A DNA stretch of 64,000 nucleotides from Candidatus Thorarchaeota archaeon. GTDB taxonomy: Archaea; Asgardarchaeota; Thorarchaeia; Thorarchaeales; Thorarchaeaceae. The notes beneath the pieces are model-generated. The model made no database searches. It saw only the letters and a list, made by a program, of their open reading frames with translations, and was not told where the DNA came from. The translations under genes were made by a program, and so were the position numbers. Below are positions 35,350 to 42,881 of the stretch, one piece after another; position 1 is the first letter of the stretch, and every line of letters begins with the position of its first letter. Where the stretch lies: assembly GCA_021498125.1 (NCBI GenBank), contig JAIZWL010000001.1, forward strand, positions 1,324,676-1,388,675, in the 5' to 3' direction.

Positions 35350-35536
35350 AAGGGTTGCCAGCAGCCGCTGAAGACTTGGGCATTCCTGGACAAGACGATA
35401 GGAGTTTACATAACATCCGGCCATATCTCACGAATGGCCTTCGCTATGATGGTGAGGTAGTTAGTGCCCACTGCCGTTGGTGGGCGGACGCTGGACCTAC
35501 TGTTCAAGAAAGTCTAACGTACAATCACCGATTGTT
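35350..35536. repeat. Intergenic copy of a ~186-bp repeat
   Basis: Aligns with 20345-20530 on the same strand with one or two single-base gaps; I judge roughly 70% identity by eye. Both carry GCCCACTGCCGTTGGTGGGC (a 6-bp hairpin with an 8-base loop) and a short hairpin at the right end (CAATC-acc-GATTG here). Two subterminal hairpins of this type would suit the end of an IS200/IS605-like element or its guide RNA, but no tnpA or tnpB remnant was seen. Part is directly next to miniature transposon C. Confidence 0.7.
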
Positions 35537-35547
35537 CACAGATATGA

Positions 35548-35676
35548 GGGCTGTATGAAACGTCCCCTGTATAAATCGTTTAAGGCAGGATGGGTCTTGA
35601 AGAGTCATGGATACAGATACAAAATGGTGTTCATACGTAGTTTAACCACTAATTTCCTGACTTTTCACACAGAACC
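35548..35676. mobile_element. Miniature inverted-repeat element, copy C (degenerate)
   Basis: About 129 bp from GGGCTGTATGAAACGTCCC to GACTTTTCACACAGAACC. It shares GATGGGTCTTGAAGAGTC and GATACAGATACAAAATGGTG with copy B, and has the same orientation as B. Several changes in the left end and no target duplication mark it as an old copy. Confidence 0.85.
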
Positions 35677-35753
35677 CATGACTCAAAAATCTCCTTAAGG
35701 AATGATGCTTTACAAAATATGTTATGCGATACGCTTTGGAGTTGAATGAGTAA

Positions 35754-37430
35754 TTGTACGAGTATGATGCAATCGTTGTGGGTGCTGGTCTCTCTGGACT
35801 GAGAGTGGCCATCGAACTTGCTGAGCACTATGAGGTGGCAGTTCTCTCAAAGGTCCATCCCCTTCGCTCTCATTCTGTAGCCGCGCAAGGTGGCATTAAT
35901 GCGGCCATGAGCGAGAACGATTCCTGGGAGTCACATGCATTTGACACTGTGAAGGGATCTGACTATCTTGCGGATCAAGATGTTGTCGAGGTCCTCACCA
36001 AGAACGCACCTCTTGCAGTTATTGAGAATGAACGGTGGGGGACCGCCTTTTCACGGACCGAAGATGGAAAGATCGCACAGCGACCCTTTGGTGGCGCAGC
36101 CTTTCCGCGAACATGCTATGCTGCTGATCGGACGGGACATAATCTTCTTCATACGACCTATGAACAAGCACTGCGTCATGGTGTACAGTTTTTCGATGAA
36201 TGGTTTGTGACATCTCTCGTACGTCAAGGTGATCGAATTGGTGGAGTCACGGCGCTTGATATTGCCACAGGAGCGATTCACGGATTCGCAGCTCGTGCTG
36301 TCGTCATTGCTACTGGTGGTTTCGGTAGAGTCTATGGCCACTCGACCAACGCTCTGATCAATACTGGTGATGGTTGTGCCATTGCTCTTCGAGCTGGTGT
36401 GCCGCTCAAGGACATGGAGTTCGTGCAGTTCCATCCGACTACTCTGTACGGTTCAAGTATCCTGATCACTGAAGGAGCACGTGGAGAAGGAGGGTATCTT
36501 CTCAATAAGGACAATGAACGGTTCATGAAGCGGTATGCTCCGGATAAGATGGAACTGGCACCGCGTGATATTGTGGCCCGTGCCATCAGGACTGAGGTCT
36601 TGGAAGGGCGTGGCTTTGAGGGTCAATATGTCCATCTGGATCTACGGCACTTGGGTGCAGAAAAGATCAAGGAGCGACTGCCGGGTATCCGGGAGATCTG
36701 CATGCACTTTGCAGGAATCGATCCCATTGAGGAACCTATCCCTGTGCTTCCGGGGCAGCACTACTCTATGGGCGGCATTGACTGTAATGTTCATGGCGAG
36801 ACCGTACTGAAGGGTCTGTATGCAGTTGGAGAGGCCGCCTGTATGAGCGTTCACGGAGCAAATCGTCTTGGAGGTAACTCTCTACTTGAGACGTTAGTAT
36901 TTGGTCGCCTAGTTGGGCAAGCTGTTTCCAAGTATCTCGAAGCGGCTCCAAAGCCACAAGCGGCTCCGGTTGATGAGGCCGCATTCACGGTGCGACAGGA
37001 TCTACAGCACCTGCTCATGCATGATCGCGGTGAGACCCCCGCACAGTTAAGAGAGATTATGCAACATGTTATGGACGAGATGGTGGGGGTGTTCCGGACC
37101 AAAAAAGAGCTTGAGACCGCGTTAAGAGAGATCCGTGTCGTCAAGAAGCGGTTTGTAAATGTCAGTCTGGGTCGGAGTGATGAGCGCTTCAACTATGCAC
37201 TTGTCCGGACTTTGGAATTACGCAACATGCTTGATCTCGCCGAGTCTATAATCTTGGGTGCACTCTCTCGTGAAGAGAGCAGAGGTGCTCATTGGCGACT
37301 CGACTTTCCGCATCGTGATGATGAGCGGTTCTTGAAACATACATTGATCACAAAGACTGATGACACGTTCTCGGTCAGTTACAAGGATGTCAATCTTGGC
37401 AAATTCGAAGTGAAGGAGAGGAGTTACTAG
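35754..37430 (+). CDS. sdhA: Succinate dehydrogenase/fumarate reductase flavoprotein subunit
   Basis: 558 residues. FAD motif VVGAGLSGLRVAIEL (from residue 8), covalent-FAD site RSHSVAAQGGINAA (His40), FHPTTLYGSSILITEGARGEGG and the C-terminal GANRLGGNSLLETLVFGR region. It oxidises succinate or reduces fumarate. The start is TTG with GGAG 12 bases upstream. sdhB follows with a one-base overlap. No membrane anchor genes (sdhC/D) are next to it. Confidence 0.95.
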   Translation: MYEYDAIVVGAGLSGLRVAIELAEHYEVAVLSKVHPLRSHSVAAQGGINAAMSENDSWESHAFDTVKGSDYLADQDVVEVLTKNAPLAVIENERWGTAFSRTEDGKIAQRPFGGAAFPRTCYAADRTGHNLLHTTYEQALRHGVQFFDEWFVTSLVRQGDRIGGVTALDIATGAIHGFAARAVVIATGGFGRVYGHSTNALINTGDGCAIALRAGVPLKDMEFVQFHPTTLYGSSILITEGARGEGGYLLNKDNERFMKRYAPDKMELAPRDIVARAIRTEVLEGRGFEGQYVHLDLRHLGAEKIKERLPGIREICMHFAGIDPIEEPIPVLPGQHYSMGGIDCNVHGETVLKGLYAVGEAACMSVHGANRLGGNSLLETLVFGRLVGQAVSKYLEAAPKPQAAPVDEAAFTVRQDLQHLLMHDRGETPAQLREIMQHVMDEMVGVFRTKKELETALREIRVVKKRFVNVSLGRSDERFNYALVRTLELRNMLDLAESIILGALSREESRGAHWRLDFPHRDDERFLKHTLITKTDDTFSVSYKDVNLGKFEVKERSY

Positions 37431-38170
37431 TGTTATTCCGAGTTGCACGAAGCCGTAGTGGTGAAAAAATTTCGCACTACGATCTCTACAAGGTCGATGT
37501 GAAAAAAGGTATGACTGTCTTAGATGCACTGTTCCAAATCCAAAACTATATGGATCCAAGCCTATCCTTTCGATATTCCTGTCGTGGAGCTGTGTGTGGT
37601 AGCTGCGCCATGCTCATCAATAAGGTTCCCCGGCTAGCTTGCCGAACGCAGATTCTTGAGCTTGCTGATACCAAGGTGAAACTGAAACCTTTCCTTGCTC
37701 TGACAGAAGCCCCTCTTGGTTGGAACCCTGAGTCCGAAGTCCTCGTTGAACCTCTCCCAAATCTTCCTATCCTCAAAGATCTGATTGTAGACATGGCTCC
37801 CTTTTTTGATGCGCTAAAGCAGCTGGAGTTATGGGTTGTTCCGAAGGAAGGTACTGAGCCACGAAAGCAGAGTCCTGAAGAACGCAAACTCATTGATCGC
37901 TACGTCAACTGCATACTTTGTGGTCTCTGCTATGGTTCTTGTCCGGTCAATGCGGAGCACAAGGAGTATCTTGGTCCTGCTGCATTGGCCAAGTCCTGGC
38001 GATTCTATCAGGATACAAGAATTGAGGAACGCGAGCGTTATCTTCAGGCTGCTCTTGCTCCCAATGGGGCACCACTGTGTGACCTTGTGATGAACTGTGT
38101 TCGTGTCTGCCCGAAGGATGTTGCTCCTGGTGGCGCAATTCGCAGGATCAAACAGAGCGGTTCATCATAG
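37430..38170 (+). CDS. sdhB: Succinate dehydrogenase/fumarate reductase iron-sulfur subunit
   Basis: 246 residues. The [2Fe-2S] site is YSCRGAVCGSCAMLIN...LAC, and the C-terminal [4Fe-4S]/[3Fe-4S] sites are CILCGLCYGSCPV and CVRVCPKDVAP. GTG start overlaps the sdhA TAG. It passes electrons from the flavoprotein to the membrane anchor. The anchor is not encoded here: the next gene is convergent and encodes a soluble HEAT protein. There is no CCG domain of the thiol:fumarate reductase type. Confidence 0.95.
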   Translation: MLFRVARSRSGEKISHYDLYKVDVKKGMTVLDALFQIQNYMDPSLSFRYSCRGAVCGSCAMLINKVPRLACRTQILELADTKVKLKPFLALTEAPLGWNPESEVLVEPLPNLPILKDLIVDMAPFFDALKQLELWVVPKEGTEPRKQSPEERKLIDRYVNCILCGLCYGSCPVNAEHKEYLGPAALAKSWRFYQDTRIEERERYLQAALAPNGAPLCDLVMNCVRVCPKDVAPGGAIRRIKQSGSS

Positions 38171-38812
38171 TTACTTGATATTGTCGATCAGTGGGGAAAA
38201 CTCGAAGAGGTCAACAAGCATCTTGGCTGCACGTTCATAATGTCTCTTGCATTCCTCTTCAGGCACTCCATCTTCAACCGATGGTATGATCTCTGCAAAG
38301 ATCTTCTCGTGAGAAGAGATGTCTGGTGTAAAGCCATGCAATGCCAATAATGACTCAGACGCATGATTTCTAACAAGATACTCTGGGTCTGACACTGCCG
38401 TGAACAGAGCTCTGATGACCTCTGGTGTATTATATCTTCGAAGACTTATTGCCGCTTCGATCTGCTCGCTCCATACTCCTGATTGCAGAAGCACCTCAAT
38501 GATTCCATCTACATATGTGGTGGTTTCTTCTATCTCATTCAGCGCAATACATACCTGTACCTTTAGGTCACCAATCGCACTCTTGAGAACTTCCTTTAAG
38601 ACCGGTACTGCTCTCTGTGATCTCAGCTCTCTTAGACCCATTGCAGCATACTTACTTCCTTCACGTAAGGACTGTATGAGCATCTCCTCGGCCTTTTTGC
38701 GTTCTTCCCCTTCGAGGTATGTGACCGCTTTCGGATCGATCCCATCATGCCACATCATATATGGATCACCGAAAAAATTCTCCATAAAATAGTTCCACTT
38801 TGTGCTAGGCAT
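38171..38812 (-). CDS. HEAT-repeat protein
   Basis: 213 residues, all helical, with HEAT-like units such as GSKYAAMGLRELRSQRAVPVLKEVLKSA, DLKVQVCIALNEIEETTTYVDGIIEVLL, SEQIEAAISLRRYNTPEVIRALFTAV and EYLVRNHASESLLALHGF. It is a protein-binding scaffold of unknown partner. Its stop lies directly at the end of sdhB (convergent, no gap). Confidence 0.85.
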   Translation of the reverse strand: MPSTKWNYFMENFFGDPYMMWHDGIDPKAVTYLEGEERKKAEEMLIQSLREGSKYAAMGLRELRSQRAVPVLKEVLKSAIGDLKVQVCIALNEIEETTTYVDGIIEVLLQSGVWSEQIEAAISLRRYNTPEVIRALFTAVSDPEYLVRNHASESLLALHGFTPDISSHEKIFAEIIPSVEDGVPEEECKRHYERAAKMLVDLFEFSPLIDNIK

Positions 38813-39030
38813 AGATACTATACACCTTGGCTCTTCTATTATTGATTCCTTGTTTATTGTACTACTTCGTAGTAATCGTCGTTCTCACTCTCGATCTTGT
38901 TCTTCGTTGTCCTAGGTAAAATAAATTCAAAAGTATTATATTGGCGTCTATGCCTCTTGTGTTTGTCATTATCTTTTCAGGCACTGGTCCTTTTGGTTCA
39001 AGGTGCCACTTGATTTCAATTAGGTCGGAT

Positions 39031-39549
39031 TCACTCTTCCCACCATGGGCTCTCCTCCTCGCCATCCCAAGGTGTGATCTCTGGTTGTTTTCCTTTTTTT
39101 ACGAGAAGCAGGCCTATGATAATGTGGATTGGTACGGGGCCAGCATAGCCAATCCCCCCCGTTGTCATGACGATGATGAAATATATGACAGCTGTTATTA
39201 ATGGTATAATTATACTCAGTATTGCAGAGCCAATAAACTTGGCAAAAGAAATTCTGTTTTGAATATAGCGCACTACTCCGTATGCGAAGATGAGCATTGG
39301 CAGTGTGAAGGGAAACGACGTGATCATATATGATGGATTGAGGAATTGGAATTTTGCATCCGATGTCCACGGATTTGAATTATACGTCCATAGCAGTGCA
39401 AACATTATGAACTGTATTGAGGTTGTGCCCCCTCCATAGGCGCTTGTGGGCAGTACTATTGCTGGAGTCAACGCGCACGTCATAAAAATAATAAGCCCAA
39501 TAATATACAAAACGCGATTGCTCTTCGAATCTGAGGATCCCTCTTCCAT
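39031..39549 (-). CDS. Small multi-pass membrane protein of unknown function
   Basis: 172 residues with about four hydrophobic helices (VLYIIGLIIFMTCALTPAIVL; FIMFALLWTY; FPFTLPMLIFAYGVVRYI; IGSAILSIIIPLITAVIYFIIVM; PIHIIIGLLLV) and an acidic tail ending SPWWEE. GGAG lies 8 bases before the ATG. Family not recognised. Confidence 0.65.
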   Translation of the reverse strand: MEEGSSDSKSNRVLYIIGLIIFMTCALTPAIVLPTSAYGGGTTSIQFIMFALLWTYNSNPWTSDAKFQFLNPSYMITSFPFTLPMLIFAYGVVRYIQNRISFAKFIGSAILSIIIPLITAVIYFIIVMTTGGIGYAGPVPIHIIIGLLLVKKGKQPEITPWDGEEESPWWEE

Positions 39550-39690
39550 TTTGCATCTCCTCTGATTCTTTATTACACGTTATCGATAAAAAAACTTCTA
39601 CTGCCGTAATACACTCTAAAAATCTTCTTTGGTTGAGAAATGTGCAGGTTGTTGCCCTGCACATGTCGGTGTTGCGGTATTCCTACTTGT

Positions 39691-40215
39691 CTATTCATGG
39701 ATTACTACTTCGCAGTGATCATGCCCCATGGCAACACACATGGTTTCTTCTTGAAACAAATTCTTGTTTATTCCGTGGGTTTCTAATAGTGACTGGATTA
39801 TTGTTGAAAAGCCGGAAAGAAGATAGCACTTGCCTTCGGTCTCTCCAGAGTACAGACCTGTGTTATAGCTGTTATCATATCTGACTACAATCCGCACTGG
39901 ATCCAGAGATATTTCAGTGACTGACAAGTCGCCAATGCCCCTGAGAGTTGCAATTTTGAAGTATGTTCGTATTTGATCCTCAGGTGAGAGTCCGGCGTAT
40001 TGCTTTGCAAGAACCTTTCCCAAGATTTTGCCTCCGGATGCAGAGGCATCATATATGACGGCATAGGTCCCATCTGGTCCAATGGTTTCTTCCATTCTTT
40101 TTTGTAGGCCTGCAAGCCAAGGTACTGATGCCAAATAGACACGTCCATCACCTTGCTTTATCACGCCGTTTTCGTAGCTTAGAGATTCTAGCATTTTTTT
40201 GAATTCTTCACTCAT
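39691..40215 (-). CDS. V4R-domain protein
   Basis: 174 residues. The C-terminal half matches the V4R/heme-NO-binding-like fold seen in bacterial XylR sensors and archaeal regulators: an acidic middle, a helix AFSTIIQSLLETHG and the closing CVAMGHDHCEVVI, with two Cys that may bind metal or a ligand. It has no DNA-binding domain of its own, so it may act as a sensor or scaffold. The start follows GGTGAC. Confidence 0.7.
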   Translation of the reverse strand: MSEEFKKMLESLSYENGVIKQGDGRVYLASVPWLAGLQKRMEETIGPDGTYAVIYDASASGGKILGKVLAKQYAGLSPEDQIRTYFKIATLRGIGDLSVTEISLDPVRIVVRYDNSYNTGLYSGETEGKCYLLSGFSTIIQSLLETHGINKNLFQEETMCVAMGHDHCEVVIHE

Positions 40216-40344
40216 AATACTGTCACCTTGGGGTAAGGAGATTTTCAGAACGTCTACGTTCTTGGAGGCAAAGGTCTGAGAAATACTGTATAATAGTTCT
40301 TAGTATATATTTGGAAACGGACTATTCGCTATTTTCTGATAATT

Positions 40345-41526
40345 CTATTCTGTAGTTGTTTTCAAAGTCAACAGTTGTCCTTCACGATAGGCTCTCACTA
40401 CATCTGCTACAACCGCTGCATTTTCAGGAAGAGAATAAACAGTGATGTACTTTCCTCTGAGTAGAGCAAGCGGGCCCTCTCCAATATTATCGACCGTAAC
40501 AGCTGTGACTCCTTCTCTACTTAGAACACCGAGAGCCAATGGCCCCTTTTTCTTTTCGGCCTCATATGCTGGATTCTCAATAAAATGCATCCCATTGACT
40601 TCTGTCGCATCAAGATCAACAATACAAAAATATCGCGTCTTTCCAAAGTGTCGCTGCACATGAGCCCTCGCTCCGTCCGCGGTATCTACCGGGATGACCA
40701 GTTTCTTTCTCACACGGCCATCAGGCTCCACATGGATGGTGACTGACTCTAAATCTGATATTTTCTTGCGCAGTCGTTTTTCAAGAATGTCCGATAGCTC
40801 GTGGGCCTCATCAATGGACAGATCTCTTCTAACGACAAGATGCATGTCCGCAAAATAAACTGGTCCTGCTCTTCGAACTCGGATATCATGAACATCCACA
40901 ATACCTTCTATTTCTGATGCGATCTCATGAACTTCTATGATGAGTTCGGGACTGGTTCCTGCATCCATCAGTGACATAATTGCATCCTTGGCCAATCCGC
41001 CTCCCTGAATGATAATATATATACCAAGGCCAAGTGCCACAAATACTTCGATTATTGTCAATCCCTGTGTTGAGAAGGCAACTCCAATAAACACCATGAT
41101 GCCTGCGTATACATCAACCATTGAGTGAGTTGCGTCCGCAATAAGGCTCTGGCTTCTTATTGCCTTCCCTACGCTCAGCTTATACCGTGACAGGAGGAAA
41201 TAGGTCACAGCCGAGAGGGCTGCAGCAAGAAGAGGGATGACGGAAACAATGATTGGCTCCGGTGCGATTAATTTATTTATACTCTCGTGAATGATTTCAA
41301 ATCCAGATAGTATTATCATGATTGCAACAAAGAGAGAGGCAACGGTTTCACCCCGATAATATCCATATGGAAATCGTTCATTGGGAGTTCTTCCTGCGAG
41401 TCTGAGTCCTGACAGGATGAGCGTCGAGGCTAAAATATCCGATAGTGAATTCGACGCATCCGCAACTAGAGCCATACTATGATATGTAGTTCCTACTGTC
41501 CCCTTTACAATCGTCAGCATTACCAT
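40345..41526 (-). CDS. Cation diffusion facilitator family transporter, N-terminus incomplete
   Basis: 393 residues of the CDF family, exporting divalent metals such as Zn, Fe or Mn. The metal site motif ADASNSLSD and a second, LIADATHSMVD, lie in helices 2 and 5; two cytoplasmic domains follow the membrane part, the second a NifX/DUF-like extension. Family similarity continues upstream of ATG 41526 in frame (RFKKGETVAKSSILA) up to a TAG at 41614-41616, but no ATG, GTG or TTG occurs there. ATG 41526 would truncate helix 1. A lost start, a frameshift or a sequencing error is likely. Confidence 0.8.
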   Translation of the reverse strand: MVMLTIVKGTVGTTYHSMALVADASNSLSDILASTLILSGLRLAGRTPNERFPYGYYRGETVASLFVAIMIILSGFEIIHESINKLIAPEPIIVSVIPLLAAALSAVTYFLLSRYKLSVGKAIRSQSLIADATHSMVDVYAGIMVFIGVAFSTQGLTIIEVFVALGLGIYIIIQGGGLAKDAIMSLMDAGTSPELIIEVHEIASEIEGIVDVHDIRVRRAGPVYFADMHLVVRRDLSIDEAHELSDILEKRLRKKISDLESVTIHVEPDGRVRKKLVIPVDTADGARAHVQRHFGKTRYFCIVDLDATEVNGMHFIENPAYEAEKKKGPLALGVLSREGVTAVTVDNIGEGPLALLRGKYITVYSLPENAAVVADVVRAYREGQLLTLKTTTE

Positions 41527-41725
41527 AGCAAGTATCGAACTCTTTGCTACAGTTTCGCCTTTTTTGAAGCGAAGTGGATCGTGGCCGGCAGGATTTTCCT
41601 GATCATTGTTCTTCTAAGTGATGGCGTACTTGCTCTTGAAGGTTGTTACATGTATGATGAAGGAATTGCGTTGTAAGTTGTCTTATGCATGATAGTGGTC
41701 ACATATGAGGATATGCTGTCTTCTT

Positions 41726-42793
41726 TTAGGATTCACACCTCTGGACCTGCTTCCCTATTATTTTCACACCCGCTTTTTCCAAATCATCTGTTTCTAAACC
41801 GAGTCGTTTCAGCAGGAGATTGAGGGCTACTGGTGATTTGTCACAGGCAATCCAACGACGGTTCAGTCGTTGCGCTGCTACTGCTGTTGTCCCTGATCCT
41901 GCAAAAAAGTCGGCAACAAGATCGCCCCCTTCAGAAGAGCATTCGATAACCCTTTTCAATAGTGCGAGGGGTTTTTGGGTCAGGAAGCCTGTAAACTCCT
42001 CAGATCCCCCTTGAAGAGGCGGAATGTCCAACCACAAGTCCGAAACAAGTACTCCTTTTGTATCGTGCAAATATTGTTTTTTCGAATATCGTCCATTCTT
42101 GCTTGTGTAGATGAAACCTTCTCTCCACCATTTATCCAGCGTTTCTTTCTTGTACAGATACGGTGCTACGCGCCCACGCCACTCGAATTGCTTGCGACCT
42201 GCGCCTCGCTGAATTCCATGGGCCTCGATCTCGATGAGTCTGAACTGGCCACGCTCATCTCTATAGCGATAAGGTTTCATCGATTTCTCATCATGTTTCC
42301 TATAGATTGGTTTGACCTTGAATTTCGAGGCGTCTTTTGCGTAGAGGAGAATCACGTCATGCTGAGTACCGAAACCTGTGCTCTGTGCCTTTGGGCTGTT
42401 AGTTCTTCTCCAGATGATTTCATTGACAAAATTAGACTGGCCGAATATTTTGTCCATCATCACTTTTGCGTAGTGGCTTGTCCGTGTGTCAAGATGCAGC
42501 CAGAGGCTACCGTTCTCAGAGAGGAGATTTCGCATTAATCTGATGCGAACCCGCAGGAATTCCAGATACTCGTCCAATCCGCCTTTCCACTTATCGCTGT
42601 AGGTTTCGACTTCATGTAGATTCGGTGCTGCGGTCCCGCTCCCACCGTGCAGGCTCTTGAGTGTGTAATCAGTCCCCGAGAAAAATGGCGGATCAATGTA
42701 TATTGTGCGAACCTGTCCTTGTAATTCTTTGAGTTGCCCCTCTAATGGATTGAGACAATCATCATGGATGATGATATTCTTCCACTCACTCAT
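41726..42793 (-). CDS. DNA N6-adenine/N4-cytosine methyltransferase (beta class)
   Basis: About 355 residues. The catalytic motif DPPFFSG is at residues 34-40 and the AdoMet-binding motif FFAGSGTTAVAAQRLNRRWI near the C-terminus, so motif IV precedes motif I (beta class, as in many type II and orphan methylases). TRD-like sequence lies between. I chose ATG 42793 (MSEWKNIII); the longer frame to 42937 would overlap the divergent gene at 42882. No restriction endonuclease gene is adjacent, so it is probably an orphan methylase. Confidence 0.88.
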   Translation of the reverse strand: MSEWKNIIIHDDCLNPLEGQLKELQGQVRTIYIDPPFFSGTDYTLKSLHGGSGTAAPNLHEVETYSDKWKGGLDEYLEFLRVRIRLMRNLLSENGSLWLHLDTRTSHYAKVMMDKIFGQSNFVNEIIWRRTNSPKAQSTGFGTQHDVILLYAKDASKFKVKPIYRKHDEKSMKPYRYRDERGQFRLIEIEAHGIQRGAGRKQFEWRGRVAPYLYKKETLDKWWREGFIYTSKNGRYSKKQYLHDTKGVLVSDLWLDIPPLQGGSEEFTGFLTQKPLALLKRVIECSSEGGDLVADFFAGSGTTAVAAQRLNRRWIACDKSPVALNLLLKRLGLETDDLEKAGVKIIGKQVQRCES

Positions 42794-42881
42794 AGTACAC
42801 TTGGATGAGAGCACATACTTATGATTTTCGTTACCAGTTACTAATATTAAGGGCCATTCCCAATGTGTATTATTACGGAGG

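Larger units (their letters stand above)
35005..35753. other. Repeat-rich intergenic region before sdhA
   Basis: About 750 bases without a supportable gene. They hold an ATCC microsatellite (35076-35119), a copy of the ~186-bp repeat (35350-35536) and a degenerate miniature transposon (35548-35676). This looks like a site of repeated insertion. The TTG start of sdhA at 35754 has GGAG 12 bases upstream. Confidence 0.7.
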
